Assembly: GCA_947038155.1 (NCBI GenBank)
Contig: CAMQVH010000006.1
Location: forward strand, 62,001 to 126,000
DNA length: 64,000 nucleotides
Direction: 5' to 3'
DNA from: an uncultured Bacteroides sp.
GTDB taxonomy: Bacteria; Bacteroidota; Bacteroidia; Bacteroidales; Bacteroidaceae
Made by a program: the position numbers and the translations under genes. The notes below the pieces were generated by a model. It did not search any database, was not told where the DNA came from, and worked only from the letters and a program-made list of their open reading frames with translations. How positions within the stretch are numbered: position 1 is the stretch's first letter; each line of letters opens with the position of its first letter. Of this stretch, positions 1 to 8,553 are shown in pieces.

Positions 1-57
1 CCAATCAATATCTCATCTAAAACAGCTACATTTGTGCACCAAAATAAAATGTATCGC

Positions 58-1125
58 ATGAAACGTAGTTTACTATCTATATTTTTTCTACTTACTGTCG
101 CTTTGGCAGCCGTTGCCCAACCCCGTATCTCTTCGAATAAAGAGACACATAATTTTGGACAAATAGAGTGGAAACGCCCGGTGACAGTGGAATATACAAT
201 CACTAATACCGGTAACCAGCCGTTGGTCCTTACCAATGTCACTACTTCCTGTGCCTGCTCTGTAGCCGACTGGACGAAAGAACCGATTGCTCCGGGAGCG
301 AAAGGGACGGTAAAGGCTTCTTTTGATGCGAAAGCATTGGGGCGTTTTGAAAAGTCGGTCGGGATATATAGCAATGCTACTCCGAATCTGGTTTATCTGA
401 AGTTCACCGGAGAGGTGGTGCAGGAAGTGAAGGATTTTACAAAGATTCTTCCGTATGCTATCGGAAATATACGTTTGGACCGTGACGAGTTTGCTTTCAC
501 CGATGTATATCATGGTCAGAAACCTTCGTTGACTTTCAACATTGCCAACCTGTCTGACCGTCCGTACGAACCGGTATTGATGCATTTGCCGCCTTATCTC
601 AAAATGGAAGCGGAACCGAAAGTTCTGTTGAAAGGAAAGAAAGGGACAGTCAAACTGACACTGGATGCCAGCCAGTTGAAAGATTACGGATTGACACAGA
701 CTTCGGTTTACCTTTCCCGTTTCGCCGGTGATAAGGTGAGCGAGGATAACGAAATACCTGTCTCGGCCATTCTTCTTCCCGATTTCTCGCGTATGACGGC
801 TACAGATTCTCTGAATGCTCCTGCCATGCGTATTTCGGAAACGGATATCGACCTCAGCGTGCCGTTGATTAAGAAGAAAAAGGTAAGCTATGATATATTG
901 ATTGCTAATGCGGGAAAAACTCCGCTGATTATTAGCAAACTGCAAGTCTTTAATTCATCGGTAGGGGTGAGCCTGAAGAAAACGGTACTTCCACCGGATG
1001 GAATGACGAAGCTCAAAGTGACGATTCGCAAGCGTGATGTAGGTAATAAGAAACATCATTTACGTATTCTGATGATAACAAACGACCCGATGCGCCCGAA
1101 AGTCGAAATCAATATCAAACGCTAA
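58..1125 (+). CDS. DUF1573 domain secreted protein
   Basis: The protein begins with a typical signal peptide (MKRSLLSIFFLL...AVAQ), so it is predicted to be exported to the periplasm or surface. An Ig-like DUF1573 domain follows at about residues 25-125, with the conserved pattern of a N-F-G-x-I strand and a T-S-C-A-C motif; the rest looks like further beta-sandwich. DUF1573 proteins are abundant in Bacteroidetes and their function is unknown. The ORF track opens at a GTG at 34. I prefer ATG 58 (ATG 49 is also possible) because it places the signal peptide at the N-terminus. meaB follows after 11 bp on the same strand, so the two are probably co-transcribed. The family call is secure; the role is not. 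Confidence 0.85.
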   Translation: MKRSLLSIFFLLTVALAAVAQPRISSNKETHNFGQIEWKRPVTVEYTITNTGNQPLVLTNVTTSCACSVADWTKEPIAPGAKGTVKASFDAKALGRFEKSVGIYSNATPNLVYLKFTGEVVQEVKDFTKILPYAIGNIRLDRDEFAFTDVYHGQKPSLTFNIANLSDRPYEPVLMHLPPYLKMEAEPKVLLKGKKGTVKLTLDASQLKDYGLTQTSVYLSRFAGDKVSEDNEIPVSAILLPDFSRMTATDSLNAPAMRISETDIDLSVPLIKKKKVSYDILIANAGKTPLIISKLQVFNSSVGVSLKKTVLPPDGMTKLKVTIRKRDVGNKKHHLRILMITNDPMRPKVEINIKR

Positions 1126-1136
1126 ATCTTATTGTC

Positions 1137-2228
1137 ATGGAACATCCTGAAAATAGTGAAGAATACAAAGGTCTTGTTGTCAACAAAGGCATTGAGCAAC
1201 CTTCGTCTGTGAATCCTTATTTGAAACGGAAACCTAAAAAACGCCAGCTTTCGGTAGCTGAGTTTGTGGAAGGTATAACAAAAGGTGATGTCACTATATT
1301 GAGTCAGGCTGTGACGTTGGTGGAAAGTGTGAAGCCTGAGCATCAGGCTATTGCTCAGGAAGTGATAGAGAAGTGTCTGCCTTATTCCGGCAATTCTATT
1401 CGGGTGGGTATCAGTGGCGTTCCCGGTGCGGGAAAGAGTACGTCGATAGATGTGTTCGGGTTGCATGTGCTCGAAAAAGGGGGGAAGTTGGCTGTATTGG
1501 CTATCGACCCGAGCAGTGAGCGCAGTAAAGGGAGTATCTTGGGAGACAAGACCCGTATGGAGCAGCTTTCCGTACATCCGAAGTCATTTATACGACCTAG
1601 CCCGTCAGCGGGTTCGTTGGGCGGCGTGGCGCGCAAGACACGTGAGACGATTGTGCTTTGTGAAGCTGCCGGATTCGATAAGATTTTTGTGGAAACCGTC
1701 GGTGTGGGACAGAGTGAAACGGCTGTTCATTCGATGGTGGATTTCTTCCTGCTGATTCAACTGGCGGGGACGGGGGATGAATTGCAGGGTATCAAACGCG
1801 GTATCATGGAAATGGCGGACGGCATTGTGATAAATAAGGCGGACGGTGATAATCTGGAACGTGCAAAATTGGCCGCTACGCAATTCCGCAGCGCTTTGCA
1901 TCTGTTTCCTGCACCCGAATCGGGATGGACGCCACAAGTACTGACCTATTCCGGTTTTTATAATATAGGTGTCAAGGAAGTGTGGGACATGGTATATGCG
2001 TATATTGACTTTGTAAAAGAGAACGGTTATTTTGAATACCGGCGCAACGAACAAAGCAAATATTGGATGTATGAAAGCATCAACGAGCAACTGCGCGACA
2101 GTTTCTATCATAACCCGAAGATTGAAGCGATGCTTCAGGAAAAGGAACGTCAGGTGCTGGGCGGCAACTTGACTTCATTCGTTGCCGCGAAGAGTTTGCT
2201 CGATACTTATTTTGAAGATTTGAAGTAA
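1137..2228 (+). CDS. meaB: Methylmalonyl-CoA mutase-associated GTPase MeaB
   Basis: This is a G3E-family P-loop GTPase (ArgK/MeaB) that protects and reactivates adenosylcobalamin-dependent methylmalonyl-CoA mutase, used by Bacteroides for propionate and succinate metabolism. Visible motifs are the Walker A GVPGAGKS at residues 94-101, the switch-like D-P-S-S-E-R-S-K-G-S segment, the V-E-T-V-G-V-G-Q-S-E stretch, and the guanine-specificity motif NKADGDN. At 363 residues it is slightly longer than the usual ~330, the excess being a basic N-terminal extension. The mutase subunits are not in this window. It lies 11 bp after the DUF1573 gene. Confidence in the family is high. Confidence 0.93.
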   Translation: MEHPENSEEYKGLVVNKGIEQPSSVNPYLKRKPKKRQLSVAEFVEGITKGDVTILSQAVTLVESVKPEHQAIAQEVIEKCLPYSGNSIRVGISGVPGAGKSTSIDVFGLHVLEKGGKLAVLAIDPSSERSKGSILGDKTRMEQLSVHPKSFIRPSPSAGSLGGVARKTRETIVLCEAAGFDKIFVETVGVGQSETAVHSMVDFFLLIQLAGTGDELQGIKRGIMEMADGIVINKADGDNLERAKLAATQFRSALHLFPAPESGWTPQVLTYSGFYNIGVKEVWDMVYAYIDFVKENGYFEYRRNEQSKYWMYESINEQLRDSFYHNPKIEAMLQEKERQVLGGNLTSFVAAKSLLDTYFEDLK

Positions 2229-2327
2229 GGATACCGGTAAAGCTTGGTGGCAGGAGTCGCTTGCTGAATAAACTTTTTATCTTTAAAATAGAGAAAATAC
2301 GTTAAAATTTTTGTTTTCATGTAGGAC

Positions 2328-2371
2328 TCTATGCCTTTTGCGTGTATTTATTATAAAGTGGAAAGCATAGA
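2328..2371. promoter_or_regulatory. Inverted repeat upstream of GH2 gene
   Basis: The 187-bp gap before the GH2 gene contains TCTATGC (2328-2334) and its reverse complement GCATAGA (2365-2371), with AT-rich sequence between. This could be an operator or a leader hairpin. No clean TAnnTTTG element was found here. The 7-bp arms could arise by chance. Confidence 0.25.
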
Positions 2372-2415
2372 TATAAATACATGGCATAAATAATTGTTAT
2401 CGAATTAAATACCTT

Positions 2416-5400
2416 ATGAACAAAACCTTGTTAACCGGTCTTTTGTGTTGTACCCTGACAACACAAAGTTTTGCAGGCCAACCATTAGAGGGCTTCACGT
2501 ATGCTTCGGTGAGTGCTCCGGCAGGAAATGAGTGGGAATCTCCCGAAAATCTGGCATTGAATAAGGAACAGCCGCATGCTTACTTCTTTTCATTCCAGAA
2601 TTTGGAAAGTGCACGTAAAGTATTGCCAGAGAACAGTAAGTTCTGGCTATCGCTGGATGGTGACTGGAAGTTCCATTGGTCGTCTAATCCTGATGTCCGT
2701 CCGAAAGATTTTTATCAGACTGATTTTGATGTTACTTCGTGGGATGTAATTCCCGTGCCGTCCAGTTGGAATATTTATGGTATTCAGAAAGACGGAAGCC
2801 AGAAGTATGGAACGCCTGTTTATGTCAATCAACCGGTTATTTTCCAGCATAGTGTGAAGGTGGACGACTGGCGTGGGGGAGTGATGCGCACGCCGCCTGC
2901 CAACTGGACTACCTATAAAGACCGCAATGAAGTGGGCTCATTCCGCCGTGATTTTGATATACCGCAGGATTGGGACGGACGAGAAATCTTTATCAGTTTC
3001 GATGGGGTGGATTCTTTCTTCTATCTGTGGATTAACGGCAAGTATGTAGGTTTCTCCAAAAATTCACGCAATACCGCTAATTTTAATATCACCCCGTATC
3101 TGCAAAAAGGCAAGAACATGGTGGCTGCCGAAGTATATCGCAGCTCGGACGGCTCCTTTCTGGAAGCGCAGGATATGTTCCGTTTGCCGGGCATCTTCCG
3201 TACGGTAGCTTTGTATTCGGTGCCTAAAGTTCACTTCCGCGACTTGGTGGCTACTCCCGATTTGGATGCGGCTTATACGGACGGTTCTCTGACTATCAAT
3301 GCCGATATTCGTAATTTGGATAAGAAAGCGGCCAAGAATTATAAAGTGTATTATTCTTTGTATGCCAACAAGCTCTACTCTGACGAGAATACGTTGGTGG
3401 ATGGTATCTTGTCTCCTGTGATAGAAAAAATTGAACCGAACGAAACGGGCCGGATTCAGACGGTTTTTAACGTAAAAGCTCCGAATAAATGGTCGGCAGA
3501 GTTTCCGTATCGCTATACGTTGGTAGCCGAGCTGAAGGACAAGAAGAACAAGACGATTGAGACGGTTTCTACTATTGTGGGATTCCGTAAGGTGGAAATC
3601 AAGGATACGCCTGCATCGGCGGATGAATTCGGGCTTGCAGGACGTTACTACTATATCAATGGAAAAACTGTCAAGTTGAAAGGGGTAAACCGTCATGAAT
3701 CCAATCCGGCAGTAGGACATGCCATCACCCGTGAGATGATGGAAAAAGAGATAATGCTGATGAAACGTGCGAATATCAACCATGTGCGTAATTCGCATTA
3801 TCCCGATGATCCTTATTGGTATTTTTTGTGTAATAAATACGGAATTTATCTGGAAGATGAGGCGAATATCGAATCACATGAATATTATTATGGCGCTGCT
3901 TCCCTTTCTCATCCGGTGGAATGGAAGAACGCGCATGTAGCCCGTGTGATGGAGATGGTACACGCTAATGTGAATAATCCGTCTATCGTTATTTGGTCGT
4001 TGGGCAACGAAGCCGGGCCGGGTAAGAACTTTGTGGCTGCTTATGATGCGTTGAAGAAGTTTGATTTGTCCCGTCCCGTGCAGTATGAACGTAATAATGA
4101 TATTGTGGATATGGGCTCTAACCAGTATCCGTCTATCGGTTGGGTACGCGGTGCGGTGAAGGGAAAATATGACATTAAGTATCCTTTCCATATTTCGGAA
4201 TATGCTCATTCGATGGGTAATGCCTGTGGTAATCTGGTGGATTACTGGGATGCGATGGAGTCTACCAATTTCTTCTGTGGTGGCGCTATCTGGGATTGGG
4301 TAGACCAGTCTATGTATAATTATGATCCGAAGACGGGCACTCGCTACTTGGCTTATGGCGGTGACTTTGGGGATACTCCTAATGACGGGCAGTTTGTAAT
4401 GAACGGCATTGTATTCGGTGATTTGGAGCCGAAACCGCAATATTATGAAGTGAAGAAAGTATATCAGAACATAGATGTAAAAGCGGTTAACCTTGAAAAA
4501 GGTATATTCGAAGTCTTCAATAAGTATTATTTCAAGAACTTGGCGGATGATTATCAATTGGTGTGGTCATTGTACGAAGATGGAAAACCTGTGCAAACCG
4601 GTCAGCCGATGGATATTAATGTAGCACCCCGTCAACGTATGCAGGTTACGCTGCCTTACAACCAAACTCTTAAAAAGGATGCCGAATACTTTGTAAAAGT
4701 GCAGTTTGTCCTGAAAGACAAGATGCCTTGGGCTGCTAAGGATTTTGTGATGGCTGAAGAACAGATTCAAGTCAAAGCGGCTACCGACCGTCCGTCAATC
4801 AGCGAAGTGGCTGCTGGTTCAGAAGAACTGAAAAGCCTTGTTGACCCTAAAACAAGGAATGTTCAGATAACAGGAACTGGTTTCGAGGTGAATTTTGATT
4901 CACAGACCGGAAGCATCTATAACCTGACTTATGGCGGTGAAAAAGTAATAACAGACGGGAATGGCCCGAAACTGGATGCTCTCCGTGCTTTCACGAATAA
5001 TGATAACTGGTTCTATCAGCCTTGGTTTGAACATGGCTTGCACAATTTGATTCATACAGTGAAGGAAGTAACGGTAGTCGGAAAGGATAATACCGTTATG
5101 GTGAGCTATACGGTAGAATCTCAAGCTCCGAACGGTGCACGCATCAAAGGCGGCACAAGCTCCGGTAAAAACAGCATTGAGGAACTGACAGACCGGAAGT
5201 TTGATAATAACGACTTTAAGTTTACTACCAATCAGATATGGACTGTTTATCAGGATGGTTCTATCGAGTTGCAGGCAAGCATTACTTCCAATCGTTCGAG
5301 TCTCGTTCTCCCTCGTTTGGGTTATATGGTGAAAATGCCGCAGCAATATGCAGACTTTACGTATTATGGCCGTGGCCCGATAGATAATTATGCCGACCGT

Positions 5401-6438
5401 AAGACAGGACAGTTCATCGAACAATATACCAATACCGTGGCCGGAGAGTTTGTGAACTTCCCGAAACCACAGGATATGGGTAACCATGAAGATGTCCGTT
5501 GGTGTGCATTGACCAATCAAGCCGGTAAGGGTGCTATCTTTATTGCTACCGACCGTCTGTCGGCTTCTGCCCTTCAGTATTCTGCTCTCGACCTGATTTT
5601 GGCTTCACATCCTTATCAGTTACCGAAAGCAAGTGATACTTATCTGCATTTGGATTGTGCGGTTACCGGATTGGGTGGAAACAGTTGCGGTCAGGGCGGC
5701 CCGCTCGTACAAGACCGTGTATTGGCAGACCAGCATAATATGGGCTTCATTATCCGTCCTGCGAATAAGGTGGATTTGACTGCTATTGCCAATGTCGCTC
5801 CTGCCGGTGAAATACCTCTTTCCATTATACGTGACCGTGCCGGTCGGGTGGAATTGAAGTCTGCAAGGAAGGATGCCGTGATTCTTTATTCACTGAATGG
5901 AGACAAGAAAGCGAACAGGTACACAACTCCTGTTCCGATGCGTGACGGGGGGACTATAAAGGCATGGTATGAACATGACCCGAGAGTAAACGCTACGATG
6001 ACATTCGAAAAGATAGAAAGTATCCGTACGGAAGTGGTATATGCCAGTAGTCAGGAATCGGGCGATGGTGATGCTTCCAACCTGACGGATAATGACCCGA
6101 ATACCATTTGGCATACTATGTATTCTGTTACGGTAGCCAAGTATCCGCATTGGGTGGATTTGGATGCGGGAGAAGTAAAGGAAATCAAAGGATTCACCTA
6201 CCTGCCACGCCAGAATGGAAATAACGGTAATATTAAAGACTACTCCATTCAAGTCAGTATGGATGGAAAAGAATGGGGAACGCCTGTTAAGAAAGGAACC
6301 TTTACCAACAACTCAAAAGAAAAGAGAGTATTGTTCGACAAACCTGTCAAAGCACGCTATATCCGCTTTACTGCGTTGAGTTCGCAGAACGGGCAGGATT
6401 TTGCGTCGGGAGCAGAACTTACGATTCTGGCAAACTAA
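2416..6438 (+). CDS. GH2 beta-galactosidase (LacZ type) with C-terminal F5/8C domain
   Basis: A 1340-residue secreted glycoside hydrolase family 2 enzyme, longer than E. coli LacZ (~1020). The order is: signal peptide (residues 1-20), N-terminal sugar-binding jelly roll (about 45-270), Ig-like domain (270-390), TIM barrel (395-690), Ig-like domain (700-790), small-chain domain (810-1110), and a discoidin/F5-8C-like module (about 1200-1340) that probably binds glycan. The acid/base is E532 in SLGNEAG and the nucleophile is E595 in HISEYAHS. It likely removes terminal beta-galactose (possibly another beta-sugar) in the periplasm or at the surface. No susC/susD or regulator adjoins it, so it appears to be a stand-alone gene. 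A strong terminator follows. Substrate specificity cannot be read from sequence. Confidence 0.9.
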   Translation: MNKTLLTGLLCCTLTTQSFAGQPLEGFTYASVSAPAGNEWESPENLALNKEQPHAYFFSFQNLESARKVLPENSKFWLSLDGDWKFHWSSNPDVRPKDFYQTDFDVTSWDVIPVPSSWNIYGIQKDGSQKYGTPVYVNQPVIFQHSVKVDDWRGGVMRTPPANWTTYKDRNEVGSFRRDFDIPQDWDGREIFISFDGVDSFFYLWINGKYVGFSKNSRNTANFNITPYLQKGKNMVAAEVYRSSDGSFLEAQDMFRLPGIFRTVALYSVPKVHFRDLVATPDLDAAYTDGSLTINADIRNLDKKAAKNYKVYYSLYANKLYSDENTLVDGILSPVIEKIEPNETGRIQTVFNVKAPNKWSAEFPYRYTLVAELKDKKNKTIETVSTIVGFRKVEIKDTPASADEFGLAGRYYYINGKTVKLKGVNRHESNPAVGHAITREMMEKEIMLMKRANINHVRNSHYPDDPYWYFLCNKYGIYLEDEANIESHEYYYGAASLSHPVEWKNAHVARVMEMVHANVNNPSIVIWSLGNEAGPGKNFVAAYDALKKFDLSRPVQYERNNDIVDMGSNQYPSIGWVRGAVKGKYDIKYPFHISEYAHSMGNACGNLVDYWDAMESTNFFCGGAIWDWVDQSMYNYDPKTGTRYLAYGGDFGDTPNDGQFVMNGIVFGDLEPKPQYYEVKKVYQNIDVKAVNLEKGIFEVFNKYYFKNLADDYQLVWSLYEDGKPVQTGQPMDINVAPRQRMQVTLPYNQTLKKDAEYFVKVQFVLKDKMPWAAKDFVMAEEQIQVKAATDRPSISEVAAGSEELKSLVDPKTRNVQITGTGFEVNFDSQTGSIYNLTYGGEKVITDGNGPKLDALRAFTNNDNWFYQPWFEHGLHNLIHTVKEVTVVGKDNTVMVSYTVESQAPNGARIKGGTSSGKNSIEELTDRKFDNNDFKFTTNQIWTVYQDGSIELQASITSNRSSLVLPRLGYMVKMPQQYADFTYYGRGPIDNYADRKTGQFIEQYTNTVAGEFVNFPKPQDMGNHEDVRWCALTNQAGKGAIFIATDRLSASALQYSALDLILASHPYQLPKASDTYLHLDCAVTGLGGNSCGQGGPLVQDRVLADQHNMGFIIRPANKVDLTAIANVAPAGEIPLSIIRDRAGRVELKSARKDAVILYSLNGDKKANRYTTPVPMRDGGTIKAWYEHDPRVNATMTFEKIESIRTEVVYASSQESGDGDASNLTDNDPNTIWHTMYSVTVAKYPHWVDLDAGEVKEIKGFTYLPRQNGNNGNIKDYSIQVSMDGKEWGTPVKKGTFTNNSKEKRVLFDKPVKARYIRFTALSSQNGQDFASGAELTILAN

Positions 6439-6474
6439 AAGGCTATTCGTAGCCATTTATCCTCTTATAAATAA

Positions 6475-6520
6475 AAATCCCCCACGCTACTGTTCAAGAT
6501 AAATGTAGCGTGGGGGATTT
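6475..6520. terminator. Bidirectional terminator hairpin
   Basis: AAATCCCCCACGCTAC (6475-6490) pairs perfectly with GTAGCGTGGGGGATTT (6505-6520), a 16-bp stem with a 14-nt loop and A/T-rich flanks. It sits between the convergent GH2 and EamA genes and should end transcripts from both sides. Confidence 0.85.
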
Positions 6521-6554
6521 CGTTAAAAAGGGAGTTTTGACAAACTCTCAGGTT

Positions 6555-7472
6555 TTATAATTCTTTCCCTATCTTCTCGAAATCTGCTCTCGACTTGCTT
6601 TGCGTCACAATATATACTCCAAGAAATACAAGTGCGATAGCCACTCCTTTCTGCCAGCCAAAACTACCGATTCCCATAATAATGGCGGCAATCGTAGCTA
6701 CAATTGGTTGCATATAATTGTACATGCTGACAACAGTAGGACGAAGTAGTTTCTGCGCAGTCATAATGCAGAGATAAGCGAGGAAGCTGCCACCCAACAC
6801 CACATAAAGCACTTGTACAATAGCAATCGTGGAAATAGAAGCCCATTGGATTGTGGAAATGTCGTAGTAAGAGAACGGTATATAGCACATTGAAGCATAA
6901 ACGAACATCCACTTGTTGATGGTCACTGCCGAATATTGCTGAGTCAGTCCCTTGAATACGGTTAAATAAATGGAGAAACTGATTTGTGCAGTTAGGCAAA
7001 GCAAGTCGCCAATCAAACTTCCGTTGCCATTACTTCCCGCTTGGCTGCTCAGGATAAGAATAAGTGCTCCCATGGCGCCTACGAAAATTCCCAGTACTTT
7101 CTTGTTTGTAATTGGCTCTTTCAGATAAATAGCAGCTACAATCATGGTCACAATCGGTAAAGTCGTTGTAACAATCGAAGCGTCGATAGGCGAAGTCATG
7201 GACAGCCCGAAAATGAATACTCCCTGATTGAACACCAAAGCAAACAGCGAAGCGAAGAAGATTCTCAGCATATCCCGATGATTCACTTGTTCCTGCTTGC
7301 AAAATATAGAAAGTAACCAAAAAGCGGCTGCTGCACCCACCATACGAAAAGTTGTAACGGAAAGGGCGGAAAACTCTTGGAGGGCAGACTTGCCGATAGG
7401 TGCCATCAGCCCCCACATGACGTTTGCTGTAAGTGCAAATAGGTGACCGTACAAATTCTTACTTTTGTTCAT
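6555..7472 (-). CDS. EamA/DMT family transporter
   Basis: A 305-residue hydrophobic protein of the drug/metabolite transporter superfamily, with two EamA repeats of about five transmembrane helices each. The N-terminal repeat begins HLFALTANVMWGLMAPIGK and the second begins SLIGDLLCLTAQISFSIYL. Such proteins export or exchange amino acids, metabolites or drugs across the inner membrane; the substrate is unknown. The ORF track extends to 7601, but those extra 43 residues are polar and unlike the family, and ATG 7472 (MNKSKNLYGHL) starts directly at the first repeat. A -7-like TACCTTTG on the minus strand lies about 70 bp upstream. It is divergent from the ATPase gene at 7641. Confidence 0.88.
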   Translation of the reverse strand: MNKSKNLYGHLFALTANVMWGLMAPIGKSALQEFSALSVTTFRMVGAAAAFWLLSIFCKQEQVNHRDMLRIFFASLFALVFNQGVFIFGLSMTSPIDASIVTTTLPIVTMIVAAIYLKEPITNKKVLGIFVGAMGALILILSSQAGSNGNGSLIGDLLCLTAQISFSIYLTVFKGLTQQYSAVTINKWMFVYASMCYIPFSYYDISTIQWASISTIAIVQVLYVVLGGSFLAYLCIMTAQKLLRPTVVSMYNYMQPIVATIAAIIMGIGSFGWQKGVAIALVFLGVYIVTQSKSRADFEKIGKEL

Positions 7473-7539
7473 GTTGATAAGATTTAGTTTGCGATATGTT
7501 TTCTTAATAAAAATAACATCTGAAAAGAGAAAACGGCTA

Positions 7540-7547
7540 CAAAGGTA
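7540..7547 (-). promoter_or_regulatory. Bacteroides -7 element for EamA gene
   Basis: The plus-strand bases CAAAGGTA read TACCTTTG on the minus strand, an exact match to TAnnTTTG. Transcription would start a few bases downstream, giving a leader of roughly 60 nt. No convincing -33 TTTG was seen at the expected distance. Confidence 0.5.
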
Positions 7548-7611
7548 GTTTTTTATTCTTGTATTTTCAGAATTTGATGAGTTTACTAGCAACTTTGTCA
7601 TATGATTTATT

Positions 7612-7619
7612 TATATTTG
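7612..7619 (+). promoter_or_regulatory. Bacteroides -7 element for ATPase/DUF4435 genes
   Basis: TATATTTG matches TAnnTTTG and ends 21 bp before the ATPase ATG at 7641, implying a very short leader. A TTTG at 7594-7597 is closer than the usual -33 spacing. Confidence 0.5.
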
Positions 7620-7640
7620 CCTTGATTAATACTGAATATT

Positions 7641-8498
7641 ATGGAACAACAGGCCAATTATATCCGTCGTATCGAAATCCACGGACTATGGGAACGCTTT
7701 AATATAGGATGGGATTTGCGTCCCGATGTGAACATTCTTTCCGGCATCAACGGAGTGGGGAAGACCACCATTCTGAACCGTTCCGTCGGCTATCTCGAAG
7801 AACTTTACGGTGAAATGAAAAGTGACGAAAAGAACGGAGTACGTCTTTTCTTTGACAATCCCGAAGCAACCTATATCCCCTACGACGTTATCCGCAGCTA
7901 CGACCGCCCCCTGATGATGGGAGACTTCGCCGCCCGCATGGCCGATAAGAACGTAAAGTCCGAACTGGACTGGCAACTCTATCTACTGCAACGCCGCTAC
8001 CTCGACTATCAGGTCAACATCGGCAACAAAATGATAGAAATGCTTTCCAGTAACGATGAAGAAGAACGCCGCAGGGCTGCCACCCTGTCCATAGCCAAAC
8101 GCCGTTTTCAGGATATGATTGACGAACTTTTCAGTTACACCCGCAAGAAGATAGACCGCAAACGGAACGACATCGCCTTCTATCAGGACGGCGAACTGCT
8201 GTTTCCCTACAAACTTTCTTCCGGCGAAAAGCAAATGCTCGTCATCCTGCTCACCGTACTCGTACAGGACAACAGCCATTGTGTACTCTTTATGGACGAA
8301 CCGGAAGCCTCTCTTCATATAGAATGGCAACAGAAGTTGATTGCCATGATACGTGAACTGAATCCGAACGTACAGATAATCCTGACCACCCATTCACCTG
8401 CCGTCATCATGGAAGGCTGGCTGGATGCCGTGACGGAAGTAAGTGATATTTCAACGGAAGCGAACGGATTTAAAGTACCCCCGCTCATTAACCATTAG
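7641..8498 (+). CDS. ABC-type AAA ATPase, OLD/PARIS-like
   Basis: A compact 285-residue ABC-class ATPase of the AAA_15/AAA_21/OLD group. Visible motifs are Walker A GINGVGKT (residues 35-42), signature-like LSSGEKQ (192-198), Walker B VLFMDEPEAS (215-224) with catalytic E220, and the H-loop TTHSP (249-253). No transmembrane segments or transporter partner are present, so it is a cytosolic switch rather than a transporter. The next gene encodes a DUF4435 TOPRIM-like protein, and the pair matches the architecture of OLD-like nucleases and the PARIS (AriA-AriB) anti-phage system. The last codons (LINH-stop) lie in the start of a heptanucleotide repeat that fills the gap to the next gene. Defence is inferred from gene pairing; the protein is shorter than I recall for AriA. 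Confidence 0.8.
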   Translation: MEQQANYIRRIEIHGLWERFNIGWDLRPDVNILSGINGVGKTTILNRSVGYLEELYGEMKSDEKNGVRLFFDNPEATYIPYDVIRSYDRPLMMGDFAARMADKNVKSELDWQLYLLQRRYLDYQVNIGNKMIEMLSSNDEEERRRAATLSIAKRRFQDMIDELFSYTRKKIDRKRNDIAFYQDGELLFPYKLSSGEKQMLVILLTVLVQDNSHCVLFMDEPEASLHIEWQQKLIAMIRELNPNVQIILTTHSPAVIMEGWLDAVTEVSDISTEANGFKVPPLINH

Positions 8499-8550
8499 TC
8501 ACTAATCACTAAACCATTAATCATTAATCACTAAACCGTTAATCACTATC
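8486..8550. repeat. Degenerate heptanucleotide repeat (CACTAAT/CATTAAT)
   Basis: A run of near-identical 7-mers: CATTAAC, CATTAGT, CACTAAT, CACTAAA, then C plus CATTAAT, CATTAAT, CACTAAA, then C plus CGTTAAT, CACTATC. It starts inside the last codons of the ATPase gene and fills nearly all of the space before the DUF4435 gene. The same 7-bp periodicity appears at five other places in this window. Confidence 0.8.
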
Positions 8551-8553
8551 TAC

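Noticed and set aside
88-945. 285-aa minus-strand ORF opposite the DUF1573 gene
   Set aside because: Shadow of a well-supported gene; composition unlike a real protein and no family resemblance. The same applies to the long opposite-strand ORFs under the GH2, nuo, dxs, helicase, HTCS and susC genes.
7473-7601. N-terminal extension of the EamA transporter
   Set aside because: The extra residues are polar, cover the predicted promoter at 7540-7547, and do not belong to the family.
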